Assembly: GCF_002286735.1 (NCBI RefSeq)
Contig: NZ_NRTA01000009.1
Span: 62,001 to 126,000 of the forward strand
Origin: Leptolyngbya sp. BC1307
GTDB taxonomy: Bacteria > Cyanobacteriota > Cyanobacteriia > Phormidesmidales > Phormidesmidaceae
DNA: 64,000 nucleotides
Direction: 5' to 3'
This document shows, piece after piece, positions 9,196 through 17,930 of this stretch (its first letter is position 1; the number at the start of each line of letters is the position of its first letter). Below the pieces are notes generated by a model. The model ran no database searches. It was not told where the DNA came from and saw nothing but the letters and a program-made list of their open reading frames with translations. The translations under genes were made by a program, and so were the position numbers.

Positions 9196-9633
9196 TTAAT
9201 CTAAGTAGCCCATCAGTGTAAAGGGCTCTTCGTCAATATCGTTGCTAGCAATTGGGCGATGACCCGGCAGCGTATCGATATCGGAGATTTTCAGCCGACT
9301 GACGGCAACCGGGCGGTGGCCGGGCAGTGAATCAGTTGTCGCAATCTCAAACGAGTTGGACATAATCGGGCGGCGACCGGCTGATGAAAGAGAGTCAACT
9401 ACATCGATATCGCTCAAAGTAATCGGGCGGTGGTTGGGCAATGAGTCCGATTCAAAAACGCGGGTGTGGTCGTGCAGCTCCAAGATTTCGTGTGTAGGTG
9501 CTTTGACCAGTCCACCTTTCGACCCGCTTTTGGAGCCACTTTTTGACTCTGTCGAAGCGGCACTCGCTGCTTTTTTCTGAGACTGAGCGGAGGTAGTGTC
9601 TTTTTCGGTGCCGTTTTCTGCGTTGCTGCTCAT
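9196..9633 (-). CDS. Cyanobacterial repeat protein with four (L/A)P-G-H/R-RP(I/V) motifs
   Basis: 145 residues, no known function. The N-terminal ~60 residues are a Ser/Lys/Gly-rich, low-complexity basic stretch. The rest holds four copies of a ~20-residue unit centred on SLPNHRPI, SAGRRPI, SLPGHRPV and TLPGHRPI, each with a DSL/DTL lead-in and spaced by short beta-like segments (ITLSDIDVV, VAVSRLKIS). It ends FTLMGYLD. No signal peptide or membrane helix is visible. I recall similar ORFs in other cyanobacteria, so I treat it as a real gene. It converges with ftsY and diverges from ssrA. Confidence 0.75.
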   Translation of the reverse strand: MSSNAENGTEKDTTSAQSQKKAASAASTESKSGSKSGSKGGLVKAPTHEILELHDHTRVFESDSLPNHRPITLSDIDVVDSLSSAGRRPIMSNSFEIATTDSLPGHRPVAVSRLKISDIDTLPGHRPIASNDIDEEPFTLMGYLD

Positions 9634-9881
9634 TTACATTAACCTTTTTGCTGTTAGCGGAACCCTGCCGGACCCAGCGTCTGAGGGGTGATTACTGACT
9701 ACAGACGACTGGCTGGCTGATATGCTCGATAGCTCTCGGCTTCCAACCTAAGCTTCTCAGACAAGCGGTCGAAAGACTGAGTCAATCAAAGAATTTTCAA
9801 TAACCTTAAGAAAATATTATAGGTGAAAACCTGTCTGATTCAGTTTACGAAAGGTAATGGCAGTGATAATCCAGACTACTG

Positions 9882-9911
9882 TGTACAGCAGCACAACCTG
9901 AGCGCTATAAT
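9882..9911 (+). promoter_or_regulatory. Probable ssrA promoter
   Basis: A perfect -10 TATAAT at 9906-9911 with TGTACA at 9882-9887 as a 4/6 -35, spacer 18 bp. The mature tmRNA 5' end at 9925 lies 14 nt downstream of the -10, leaving a short leader for RNase P to remove. Confidence 0.6.
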
Positions 9912-9924
9912 AGAAATCGCACAC

Positions 9925-10316
9925 GGGGCTGAAACGGTTTCGACGTTTTGACGAAAGTCGTGTTGTGATTCAGGTCGAGAGTGAGCCACCTCTCGTTAAT
10001 CAAGACTCAAACTAAAGATAGATGCAAACAACATCGTACCTTTTGCTCGTAAGCGCGCTCTTGTAGCTGTCGCCTAACAACCTCTTATAGGTTCGAGCGT
10101 CTGAGCTGTGACTCCGTTAATCAGCCCGGACTAAACCCCCAACGGATGCGCCGACAAACTTTCTTTGATGGGTGCGTTGGCTAAGACTTTCATCAAAGCA
10201 TCCTACTTCCGGGATAATGGAAGATTCCCGCCCTGAGGATTAGAGGGGCTATACCTGTGAACGAACGGCACGTGATTACTTAAAGCGGACACGGGTTCGA
10301 CTCCCGTCAGCTCCAT
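9925..10316 (+). ncRNA. ssrA: Transfer-messenger RNA (tmRNA)
   Basis: One-piece tmRNA, 392 nt, that rescues stalled ribosomes and adds a degradation tag. The acceptor stem is visible: GGGGCTG at 9925-9931 pairs with CAGCTCC at 10309-10315 (one G-U), with A10316 as discriminator; CCA is not encoded. The 5' end GGGGCTGAAACGGTTTCGAC and the T-arm GGTTCGACTCCC are typical. The tag reading frame starts at the resume codon GCA 10024 and ends at TAA 10075-10077, giving ANNIVPFARKRALVAVA, a cyanobacterial-type tag with the small hydrophobic end recognised by Clp proteases. Four pseudoknots are expected for the family but were not folded here. Confidence 0.97.
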
Positions 10317-10328
10317 TAAAACTAACTG

Positions 10329-10354
10329 GGCCTAGCGCATTGCTAGGCCTTTTT
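10329..10354 (+). terminator. Rho-independent terminator of ssrA
   Basis: GGCCTAGC (10329-10336) pairs perfectly with GCTAGGCC (10342-10349) across a 5-nt loop, followed by TTTTT. It lies 12 nt after the tmRNA 3' end. Confidence 0.9.
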
Positions 10355-10540
10355 GCTAGGAAAATTTGTTTGTGATGCTGATTCCCCGGCTGAATTATTG
10401 CAGAACCAGAGGGTGAAGCCTTTATGACGGTTCCCGGATGCACCCGTATGTCGCTATATAGGCAGTCAGACAAAAGGGAAGCGTACTGGGCTCCCCTCTA
10501 TCGATCAAGCTTTTAGTGGCTCTTAAAGCTTCGCAGCTAG

Positions 10541-11635
10541 CTAGTGAATAGTGCTGATGGCAAATGTAACCAGTAGGACACTGACCGCATAAAACACGCC
10601 AACGACCTGAATTTCTGACCAGCCCGACAGCTCAAAATGGTGGTGTAGAGGAGCCATCTTGAAGAGACGTTTGCCTTTGCCGTCTGGGCCTTTGGTCGCT
10701 TTGTAATAACCTACCTGAAGAATCACAGAAAGCGTCTCGGCGAAGAATAATAGCGTGACTACCAGCAGGCCGAAGAGGTTGCCGCTAAGGATACCGGCTG
10801 CTGCAAGTGCGCCGCCCAAAGCCAAAGAACCCGTATCGCCCATGAAGACGTTAGCCGGATTGCGGTTGTGTACCAAAAAGCCCAAGCAGCCACCGCTGAG
10901 CGCTGCGCAAAAGACCATCAAATCGGGGTGGGTCGGTGCAATCAGTACGCCTAAGCCAAAGAGCGCGATCGCCCCAGCTCCGCCCATCAGCCCATCGACG
11001 CCATCGGTCAGGTTGGTTGCATTGCTCTCGGCTACCAAAACAAAGCCCGCTAACGGCCAAAAGAGGAAGCCCAACGGCAGCGTAAAGCCAAAGGGAATGG
11101 CCACTGACGTAATATCTGGCGATTGAGAAGCCATCACCCAAAGGCAAAAAGCGATCGCGCATCCCATTTGCAACATCAGCTTGAGCTTGGGGGAAATCCC
11201 TTTGTTAGAACGACGGCGGATCACCTGCCAATCATCTAGCCAGCCAATCGCCATGTAGGCCAGCGTCAGCAGACTTGCCGCCAGCACCGGAGAGGAAAAC
11301 CCAGTCCAGACGAGGGCAACCAAAACCGCTGCGGGGATAAAGAAGATCCCGCCCATCGTTGGGGTACCTGCTTTTTTGAGATGGGCTCTAGGGCCATCTT
11401 CTCGCACAAACTGAGCAGCCTTAAGCTGATGCAACAGCGGTAGCACGCCGTAGCCCGCTAAAGCCGATAGCAGCGCCCCGACTAGCAGCGGCAGCGTCAG
11501 ATTCACTCCCCAGCCAACACTACGCCCGGCTAGTATATCTAATCCAATGGCAGCGCTTAATAAACCAGCAGCCAATATTACTGAAAGCCTGGTTCCAGAG
11601 AGGCCCACAGACTTTGATGAAAACCTAGCATCCAC
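10541..11635 (-). CDS. mraY: Phospho-N-acetylmuramoyl-pentapeptide-transferase
   Basis: 364 residues. Integral membrane enzyme that makes lipid I from UDP-MurNAc-pentapeptide and undecaprenyl phosphate. About ten membrane helices are apparent. Family motifs: KKAGTPTMGGIFFIP, the Mg2+-binding/catalytic aspartates in GWLDDW and NLTDGVDGL, VFMGDTGSLALGG, and the C-terminal KMAPLHHHFELSGWSE. The start is GTG at 11635 preceded by AAGGA about 9 nt upstream; no ATG in frame fits. A 7-bp inverted repeat (AAGCTTT 10507-10513 / AAAGCTT 10525-10531) lies just past the stop and might aid termination. Not clustered with other mur genes. Confidence 0.96.
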   Translation of the reverse strand: MDARFSSKSVGLSGTRLSVILAAGLLSAAIGLDILAGRSVGWGVNLTLPLLVGALLSALAGYGVLPLLHQLKAAQFVREDGPRAHLKKAGTPTMGGIFFIPAAVLVALVWTGFSSPVLAASLLTLAYMAIGWLDDWQVIRRRSNKGISPKLKLMLQMGCAIAFCLWVMASQSPDITSVAIPFGFTLPLGFLFWPLAGFVLVAESNATNLTDGVDGLMGGAGAIALFGLGVLIAPTHPDLMVFCAALSGGCLGFLVHNRNPANVFMGDTGSLALGGALAAAGILSGNLFGLLVVTLLFFAETLSVILQVGYYKATKGPDGKGKRLFKMAPLHHHFELSGWSEIQVVGVFYAVSVLLVTFAISTIH

Positions 11636-12100
11636 GACATCATTCCTTCACTTCCACACACCTTTCCCATGTTTCACTGAGACCTATGCTACTAGGCAAA
11701 CCGTCTGCCAACCCGGCAATCAGTCAGTGATTTCAGCGCTTCGGCAGGTTGGGAAGCCCAGCCGCACTGTATTCGATTTGCTCAACTCGGCATTTGCTAA
11801 CCCCGATGTTCTCTTAGCAGGTTCAGCACTGGCGCTGAAACCCTGATGAAATCGACTCATCCGACGCCATCCTACGACAGCGGCGGAATATTTGATAGAG
11901 GATTTATCAAGAAAATTAGGTATTTTAGCGCTGCCTGCTCTGAAGCCTGCTAGCTATGCCTAAGACCGACTACAGAGAGACTACAGCTCAAGCGATCGCT
12001 TTTACGCTAAAAAAACAACTGATATAGCGCCTTGCCAGGTCACTTTTCAAACGTCCTCTAAAATAGCCCCTAAAATAAATAAAGGGCGACGGATAGGCAC
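11636..12100. other. Gene-free stretch upstream of mraY
   Basis: 465 bp. I see no conserved coding potential; the open frame at about 11547-11846 mostly reads antisense to mraY and has no family features. Near 12055-12090 there is an AT-rich stretch with two CTAAAATA copies just past the DUF3134 stop. No clear terminator or RNA. Confidence 0.5.
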
Positions 12101-12361
12101 CTAGTCATCGTCATCGTCATCGTCGTCGTCATCCAACGACATATCGTCATCTTCGGCGTCATCATCTTTGTCTGCATTGCCCATGAGGTCGGCGAGTTCT
12201 TCGGGCTCGGGCTCATCGCCGACGCTGTCTATCGGTTCGCGAGGGATCATTCTGCCAGTGCCCTCTAACCAGCCTAAAATTGACGAATCCCGCTGTAGGG
12301 AGATAACGGCAGCAGGCTCACTGCGAGGGATTTGACGAACGGACGGATTGTAGTTGTTCAT
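12101..12361 (-). CDS. DUF3134 family protein with poly-aspartate tail
   Basis: 86 residues. The N-terminal ~45 residues, with VRQIPRSEPAAVISLQRDSS, ILGWLEGTGRMIPRE, match the small cyanobacterial DUF3134 family as I know it; no function is established. The second half is strongly acidic and finishes in ten consecutive aspartates coded by a GAC/GAT microsatellite (12101-12135 on the plus strand). Such a tail can vary in length between strains. Soluble, no signal peptide. Start ATG 12361. Confidence 0.85.
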   Translation of the reverse strand: MNNYNPSVRQIPRSEPAAVISLQRDSSILGWLEGTGRMIPREPIDSVGDEPEPEELADLMGNADKDDDAEDDDMSLDDDDDDDDDD

Positions 12362-12687
12362 TTAAGTTTGGCTGAAAAAGGAACTCGGATTGAGGCTGCT
12401 AGCTGCCTGCTAGGTCTAGTCAGACGGACTGTCAGGGCGGATATACTACTTAATTTTATCCGTATACTTCTTAGTTTTAAGGTCAAGAAAAATACACTCG
12501 AAAACGCTAGGACAGTCAGCCGCTGCGAAATAGATTGGGAGATCTCCGGTAGCAATCTGACCATTGAGCTAGCAGAAGACCTTAATTTACATTACCACCG
12601 CATTACTTACCTCGAATAGTAGATAGTGTCAATCGCTGCCATATATTTCTTATGAAAGATCTCTTCTCGCTCGCCGCCGCCTAACTT
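12362..12687. other. Divergent intergenic region, DUF3134/fibrillin
   Basis: 326 bp AT-rich region between two divergent genes. It should hold both promoters, but I could not fix either. An open frame from 12332 runs through it but has unlikely composition and overlaps the DUF3134 start. Confidence 0.45.
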
Positions 12688-13353
12688 ATGCTAAACAAAA
12701 CCGACTTGCGAAATGCGATCGCCCAGAAAAACCGGGGGCTATCGGCAACCGAAACCGACCGGCAGATGATCGCCAGTGCGATCGCCCAAGTTGAAGATCG
12801 CAATCCTACCCCAGATCCGCTCACAGCTCCTGAGCTTTTAGCTGGCGATTGGCGATTGCTCTACACGACCAGCCAGGATTTATTAGGCATCGACCGGCTG
12901 CCCTTCATTCAGCTTGGCAACGTCTATCAGTGCGTTCGGCCCGACCTATCGCGCATTTACAATATTGCTGAGATTAAGGGCTTGCCTTACTGCGAAGGGC
13001 TAGTGTCAGTGGCCGCTAACTTTGAGCCTGCGCCGTCAGACTACTCTACCCGAGAAGCGAATCAAGTACCGCTCTCAGAATCGCTCAGTCCTTCTGCGCC
13101 ACCGCTGTCTAAACGGTGTGTCAATGTCAGGTTCAACCGAGCGGTATTAGGATTGCAGCGCCTGCTTGACTATCGATCTCCAGCTCAGTTTGTTGACCGG
13201 CTAAATGCCGCTGAAAAGATGAGTCCGCTCCAGGGCATCGATTTTTCTATCGATGCAGATCGTCAGCAGGGTTGGTTAGAAATTACCTATTTAGATCGCG
13301 ACCTGCGGATTGGTCGAGGTAACCGAGGCAGCTTGTTTGTGCTGACAAAATAG
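12688..13353 (+). CDS. PAP/fibrillin (plastid-lipid-associated) family protein
   Basis: 221 residues. The PAP/fibrillin family binds lipids in thylakoid-associated bodies of plastids and cyanobacteria and helps protect photosystems. Diagnostic segments: LLAGDWRLLYTTSQDLLG near residue 50, the VYQCV beta strand, VRFNRAVLGLQ, and the C-terminal LEITYLDRDLRIGRGNRGSL. No transit or signal peptide, as expected in cyanobacteria. Start ATG 12688; a HIP1 site falls inside the first codons. The next gene starts 78 bp downstream on the same strand. Confidence 0.9.
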   Translation: MLNKTDLRNAIAQKNRGLSATETDRQMIASAIAQVEDRNPTPDPLTAPELLAGDWRLLYTTSQDLLGIDRLPFIQLGNVYQCVRPDLSRIYNIAEIKGLPYCEGLVSVAANFEPAPSDYSTREANQVPLSESLSPSAPPLSKRCVNVRFNRAVLGLQRLLDYRSPAQFVDRLNAAEKMSPLQGIDFSIDADRQQGWLEITYLDRDLRIGRGNRGSLFVLTK

Positions 13354-13431
13354 GAGACGGCCTGAGTCGGCCCCCTCTCCGCAAATTGATCCGTTCACTA
13401 CTCGTGCCCACTGTTTGCCCACTGCCTGCAG

Positions 13432-14259
13432 ATGCTGCCTCTCTCCCAAAGCCACCTCACCTTGCTCGATGCCTGCCCGCGCAAATATCAATACGTTTTT
13501 TTTGACGCGCTCTCGGGGCCTTCTACCTATGAGCAGCAGACGACCGCTCAGTGGGGTAGCCAGTTTCATTTGCTCATGCAGCAGCGATCGCTCGATTTGC
13601 CCGTTGAGCTGCTCTCTCAGGCGAATGCGGAAATGGCTGCGAGCATGGCCGCATTGGCGAAGGCTGCGCCAGAGGTGTTTGAACATTTGCCAGCGTCTGG
13701 TGACCCTTCTGAAGCGCTGACCTTTAGCCAGAGTGAGCATCGCCGCACGCTGGCGTTTGGACGCTATCTGCTGACCGTGGTGTATGACTTGGTGGTGCTC
13801 TCTTCTCAGCAGGGCCAGATTTTTGACTGGAAAACTCACCAGCATCCGCCCCGTCAAAGCTGGCTGCAAAATGACTGGCAAACCCGGCTGTATCTATACG
13901 TGCTGTGTGAGACAACCGCGCTGAGCCCAGAGCAGCTCTCAATGACCTACTGGTTTGTCCGGTTGGGCGATGCCCCGCCGTCAGGTCAAGAACCTGGTTT
14001 TTACCGGTTTGGCTATAGCGCAGCGCAGCACCAGCAAACTCAGCGAGATTTGCAGCAGCTAACAGACCGACTGACAAGGATGCAGCAGCAGGCCGATTTT
14101 CCTAAAGTGGCGATTGAGAAAGGGCTGTGCGATCGCTGCCTGTTTAACGTGCGCTGCGATCGCGCTCCCGCCTCTGCGCCTTCACCATCTAGCCCGCAGC
14201 AACTGTTACAAGCAGCCAGCCAGCTTACCGCTGACAGCGTCGAAGAGATTCCGCTATAG
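13432..14259 (+). CDS. PD-(D/E)XK nuclease family protein with predicted Fe-S staple
   Basis: 275 residues, resembling the RecB/AddB/Cas4-type nuclease domain (PDDEXK_1). The N-terminal LSQSHLTLLDACPRKYQY is the family's opening motif. The active-site core is expected around GQIFDWKTHQHPPR (Asp and Lys of D-x-K) with QTRLYLYVLCE as the Q-x-x-Y helix. Four cysteines could bind a 4Fe-4S cluster as in AddB and Cas4: Cys15 and the C-terminal C-x2-C-x5-C in GLCDRCLFNVRCD. No cas genes are nearby and the protein lacks a helicase domain, so a role in housekeeping DNA repair is more likely, but this is inference. Confidence 0.85.
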   Translation: MLPLSQSHLTLLDACPRKYQYVFFDALSGPSTYEQQTTAQWGSQFHLLMQQRSLDLPVELLSQANAEMAASMAALAKAAPEVFEHLPASGDPSEALTFSQSEHRRTLAFGRYLLTVVYDLVVLSSQQGQIFDWKTHQHPPRQSWLQNDWQTRLYLYVLCETTALSPEQLSMTYWFVRLGDAPPSGQEPGFYRFGYSAAQHQQTQRDLQQLTDRLTRMQQQADFPKVAIEKGLCDRCLFNVRCDRAPASAPSPSSPQQLLQAASQLTADSVEEIPL

Positions 14260-14454
14260 TGAGTGCCTTAGTTAAAGTTAAGTGTCTGCTAGCCAGTGGG
14301 TAGCTAGTAAGACCCGCTACAGCTGATTGGGCCCTCAGCATTTTTCGCTTCGCTGTTCGTCCAAAACGCTATGCTGAATGACTCAGCTGGCTCGCTGACA
14401 ATTTATTTCTGCCGGTTGCTACGCCGCCTTTGCTGCCGGTCACCTAATAACTCT

Positions 14455-16404
14455 ATGGAAGCGCCTTTTGAAATTACCCTGCAAATTGTTCTGACTGTCC
14501 TAGCAGGAATTTCTGCTCAGGTCGTAGGGGCCTATCTGAAGCTGCCCAGCATCATTTTGCTGCTGATCTTCGGGATTGCCCTGGGTGCAGACGGGTTGGG
14601 CTGGATAGCGCCTCAGAGCTTGGGTGTAGGGCTAGAAGTAATTGTCTCGCTGTGCGTGGCGCTGATTTTATTTGAGGGTGGCCTCAACCTCGAACTCAAA
14701 GAGATTGGCAAAGTTTCGGGTAGTTTGCGCAATCTGATTACTATTGGCACGTTTATCACGCTAGTGGGTGGCGGCATGGCAGCGCACTGGCTGGGAGAGT
14801 TTCCCTGGTCGATTGCCTTTTTGTATGCCTCGCTAGTCGTCGTCACTGGCCCGACGGTCGTCACCCCTCTATTAAAGCAGGTAGGCGTAGAGCGTAAGGT
14901 GTCTACCCTGCTAGAAGGTGAAGGCGTTTTAATTGACCCGGTGGGGGCGATTTTAGCGGTCGTCGTGCTCGATATTATCCTCAACGGGGATGCTAACCCG
15001 GCTCTTATTCTGGGCGGGCTGCTAGCTCGGCTCGGCATCGGAGTTTTGATTGGCGGCGGCGGCGGTGCGGCGATCGCCCTATTTCTCAAACAAGCCGATT
15101 TTCTCTCAGAGGAGCTGCGCAACCTGGTGGTGTTGGCTGGCATCTGGGGGCTCTATGGCCTGGCGCAGAGCGTCCGGGGTGAATCGGGGCTGATGGCAGC
15201 GGTGGCCGCAGGCATTGTCGTGCGGGCTATTTCTATTCCGGAGGAGCGTTTGCTGCGGCGATTTAAGGGGCAGCTGACTATTTTTTCCGTGTCGGTGCTG
15301 TTTATTTTGCTAGCGGCCGATCTCTCTATTGCCAGTGTGTTTGAGCTAGGGCCAGGCTCGGTGATGACGGTGCTGGTACTGATGCTGGTGGTACGCCCAT
15401 TAAACATCTGGGTCTGTACCTGGAACAGCGACCTCAACTGGCGGCAAAAGATGTTCATGAGCTGGATATCGCCTCGGGGGATTGTATCCGCTTCGGTGGC
15501 GTCTTTATTCGCGATTTTGCTAACCGAGCGGGGCATCAACGGGGGTGACTCGATTAAGGCGCTGGTATTTTTGACCATTATGCTGACAGTGTTTGCCCAA
15601 GGGCTGACCGCGCGGAGTCTGGCTCAGTTACTCAGCGTCACCTCTACGAGTGCGACTGGGGTAGTGATTGTTGGCTGCAATCCTCTGGGGCTGGCAATTG
15701 GTCGCTTGTTTAAGGACCGGGGCGAGTCGGTAGTGATGATCGACACTGACCAGGCAGCCTGTGAAAAAGCGGCGAGCGAAGGATTTGAGACATACGTTGG
15801 CTCGGCGATGAATGGGGAGATTTTAGAAGAGGCGGGTCTAAGCTCTATCGGCACGTTTTTAGCTATTACGAACAATGGCGAAGTCAATTCTGTCATTGCC
15901 GAGCGTGCCCAGGAAGAATTTCAGCCGCCACGGGTATTTGCGGTCATGCCGCGCATTGAAGTGGGTGAACCCGATGCCAAAGTTCGCGGCGATCTGCGCA
16001 CGCCCCGGCTGCAGGTAAAGCAGTGGAATACGTTTATCACTGACGATGCGGTGCAAAAGGGCGTTTACGACTTTACGGCAGAGGCGATCGCTGCCCAGCG
16101 TGACCAGGTCAACAAACTCATCCGCGAAGGCGATATGGTGCCCTTAGTTACCGAGCAAAACGAAAAGTTAGAAGTTGCCCTTGGTGAAACGACCTGGCCG
16201 GTCAACAGCAAGCTGATCTACCTGCTGCATGACCCCACCCCGCAGTTGATCAAGCGTTTGTCAGGGGCACGCAAGCCTTCCAGACAGATTGTGAAACCGA
16301 CTAAAGAAGAGCCCAAAGCCGCGCAGCCTGAGGTCAAACCAGCAGTTGAGACCGGCACGTCACCGGCACCGATGCCAGAAGCGCTGCCTGAGCCAGGCCA
16401 GTAG
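14455..16404 (+). CDS. CPA1-type Na+(K+)/H+ antiporter with C-terminal TrkA-N domain
   Basis: 649 residues from the ATG at 14455, which opens directly on the first membrane helix; an earlier in-frame ATG at 14371 would add 28 residues unlike the family. About 12 membrane helices span residues 1-400 (LFEGGLNLEL, GPTVVTPLL, EGEGVLIDPVGAILAV with the ion-binding ND/DP pair). A Rossmann-type RCK N domain follows (GVVIVGCNPLGLAIGRLF, then MIDTDQ), probably sensing nucleotides. The last ~50 residues are a Pro/Ala/Lys-rich tail. Role: monovalent cation and pH homeostasis at the plasma or thylakoid membrane. The 3' end is convergent with the hydrolase gene over a hairpin. Confidence 0.92.
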   Translation: MEAPFEITLQIVLTVLAGISAQVVGAYLKLPSIILLLIFGIALGADGLGWIAPQSLGVGLEVIVSLCVALILFEGGLNLELKEIGKVSGSLRNLITIGTFITLVGGGMAAHWLGEFPWSIAFLYASLVVVTGPTVVTPLLKQVGVERKVSTLLEGEGVLIDPVGAILAVVVLDIILNGDANPALILGGLLARLGIGVLIGGGGGAAIALFLKQADFLSEELRNLVVLAGIWGLYGLAQSVRGESGLMAAVAAGIVVRAISIPEERLLRRFKGQLTIFSVSVLFILLAADLSIASVFELGPGSVMTVLVLMLVVRPLNIWVCTWNSDLNWRQKMFMSWISPRGIVSASVASLFAILLTERGINGGDSIKALVFLTIMLTVFAQGLTARSLAQLLSVTSTSATGVVIVGCNPLGLAIGRLFKDRGESVVMIDTDQAACEKAASEGFETYVGSAMNGEILEEAGLSSIGTFLAITNNGEVNSVIAERAQEEFQPPRVFAVMPRIEVGEPDAKVRGDLRTPRLQVKQWNTFITDDAVQKGVYDFTAEAIAAQRDQVNKLIREGDMVPLVTEQNEKLEVALGETTWPVNSKLIYLLHDPTPQLIKRLSGARKPSRQIVKPTKEEPKAAQPEVKPAVETGTSPAPMPEALPEPGQ

Positions 16405-16413
16405 CGCCAGGCT

Positions 16414-16430
16414 GTGGTTAAGCTAACCAC
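16414..16430. terminator. Hairpin at convergent gene ends
   Basis: GTGGTTA (16414-16420) and TAACCAC (16424-16430) form a perfect 7-bp stem with a 3-nt loop at the junction of two convergent genes, covering the stop codon of the minus-strand gene. No T-tract follows, so termination is only likely by position. Confidence 0.4.
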
Positions 16431-17113
16431 GAACTCCACTTCTCTACCACAGCTTTAGACCCGTACCAGAGCCGATCAGGTCGCGGCGAGTGAAAAACCT
16501 GATCGAGTACCAGAGGCGTCGCCCCGTTTAGCTGAGCGGCTGAGACGGGCACAATGCCATCGCCCCAGACAAATCCATCGCCCCCGGTGATCTTGTAGCT
16601 GTTAAAGGTAAACCAGTCAGCCTTGTTGCCCTCAATGGCCTTGCCAGCTACGCATACGTAGCTGACATCGTCATAGAATGCCCCTGGATAAGTCTGATTG
16701 ACAAAGTCTAAGTTTTTGCGAGTCCAGCGCTCCTGGCTGGTGTGAGGCGTGCCGAGTGTGACCAGGGTGCTGACGTGAGTTCTCGCAGGTCGGGGGAGGG
16801 TGCGCTGGCGATCGCTCAGATGAACGTCATAAGGCACTTCGCCCAGGTAGATCCGCGCTATCCACCCGCCGGCCGAATGACCCACCAAATTAATGCTGTT
16901 GCAGCCGTGGTCTACCATGGCCCGCTGAGCGGTCGCATCTAGGGCCTGAATGATGCCGGTGACCGAGCGCCCACCGATGGTTGGTAGCCAATCGCGGCGG
17001 CGTAGCGGCACAGTTACCGCTGGGAACCCCTGTGCGGCTAAGGCGTTGACCATCTCCTGGTAAGGCAGTGCACTGGCGAGATATCCCGGTAAGATTACCG
17101 TGGGTAGGGGCAT
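16418..17113 (-). CDS. Alpha/beta hydrolase, lipase/esterase-like
   Basis: 231 residues. The fold is indicated by the early VILPGYLAS strand-turn with the oxyanion region, the nucleophile elbow NLVGHSAGGWIA (Ser about residue 100), the strand TLVTLGTPH, a likely catalytic Asp in WGDGIVPV and a late His in VFHSPRP. This arrangement is like PGAP1/triacylglycerol-lipase relatives. No signal peptide, so it probably acts in the cytosol. Substrate unknown. It diverges from cobI with 85 bp between the starts. Confidence 0.85.
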   Translation of the reverse strand: MPLPTVILPGYLASALPYQEMVNALAAQGFPAVTVPLRRRDWLPTIGGRSVTGIIQALDATAQRAMVDHGCNSINLVGHSAGGWIARIYLGEVPYDVHLSDRQRTLPRPARTHVSTLVTLGTPHTSQERWTRKNLDFVNQTYPGAFYDDVSYVCVAGKAIEGNKADWFTFNSYKITGGDGFVWGDGIVPVSAAQLNGATPLVLDQVFHSPRPDRLWYGSKAVVEKWSSWLA

Positions 17114-17198
17114 AGAGTAAGCGGCAAAAACTTGGGTTGAGGTGAATAGAGCGCGCTGAGCAATAATATTTGTTTACTATCTTAGCCGACTCAAAGTT

Positions 17199-17930
17199 TT
17201 GCAAAAACAATCGTTCCAGCAACCGGACAACCCAACAGGCACGCTCTACGGAATTGGCGTCGGCCCTGGCGATCCGGAGCTGATTACCGTTAAAGCGCTG
17301 AGACATTTGCAAGCAGCGCCAGTCGTTGCTTTTCCCTCGGGGATCAAAGGGCAGCCTGGCGTCGCTGAGCAGATAGTCGCGCCCTGGCTCTCGGCTGACC
17401 AGCAGCGGTTGCCCCTAGCCTTTCCCTATGTGCTAGACGCGCAGCAGCTAGAAGCAGCCTGGCAGAGAGCCGCTGAGAGCGTATGGCCCTATCTGCAAAC
17501 CGGCGACGTTGTGTTTGCCTGCGAAGGAGATATCAGTTTCTACAGCACGTTTAGCTATCTGGCTCAAAGCCTACAGCAGCAGCAGCCGACCGCTAAAATA
17601 GAAGCGATCGCAGGCGTCTCTTCACCCATGGCCGCAGCGGCGGCTTTAGGCATTCCCCTCACCTGTCAGTCTGAGCGTCTGGTCGTCTTACCGGCTCTCT
17701 ACACCGTCAATGAGCTTGCTGCCGCGCTAGATTGGGCAGAGGTTGTGGTGCTGATGAAAGTAGGCAGCGTCTATGCAGAGGTCTGGCAGATTTTGGCACA
17801 GCATCAGCGTCTGGAGCGGAGCTATGTCGTTGAAAATGCGACCAGAGCCAACCAAAAAATCTACGCCGGATTGCAGGATCATCCCCATTTGCAGCTACCC
17901 TATTTCTCCTTACTGATCGTCCAGAGCTAA
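17199..17930 (+). CDS. cobI: Precorrin-2 C20-methyltransferase
   Basis: 243 residues. SAM-dependent methylation of precorrin-2 at C20 in cobalamin synthesis. Signature: GIGVGPGDPELITVKAL at the N-terminus, then VVAFPSG, FACEGDISFYSTFSYL, IAGVSSPMAAAAALGIPL and the late LMKVGS. Start is TTG 17199, 7-15 residues before the conserved core. It pairs functionally with cobM at the window start but is not linked to it in an operon. No cobalamin riboswitch is possible in the short 85-bp upstream gap. Confidence 0.93.
   Translation: MQKQSFQQPDNPTGTLYGIGVGPGDPELITVKALRHLQAAPVVAFPSGIKGQPGVAEQIVAPWLSADQQRLPLAFPYVLDAQQLEAAWQRAAESVWPYLQTGDVVFACEGDISFYSTFSYLAQSLQQQQPTAKIEAIAGVSSPMAAAAALGIPLTCQSERLVVLPALYTVNELAAALDWAEVVVLMKVGSVYAEVWQILAQHQRLERSYVVENATRANQKIYAGLQDHPHLQLPYFSLLIVQS

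Noticed and set aside
10276-10473. 65-codon minus-strand frame with GADGSRTRVRF
   Set aside because: It reads antisense through the tmRNA acceptor/T-arm, a well-known artefact.
11547-11846. 99-codon plus-strand frame
   Set aside because: Starts antisense to mraY and continues through noncoding DNA.
12332-12619. 95-codon plus-strand frame
   Set aside because: Begins inside DUF3134 on the other strand and crosses the promoter region; no family.
14371-14454. Earlier start for the antiporter
   Set aside because: The added 28 residues (with RLLRRLCCRS) do not resemble an antiporter N-terminus; ATG 14455 fits.
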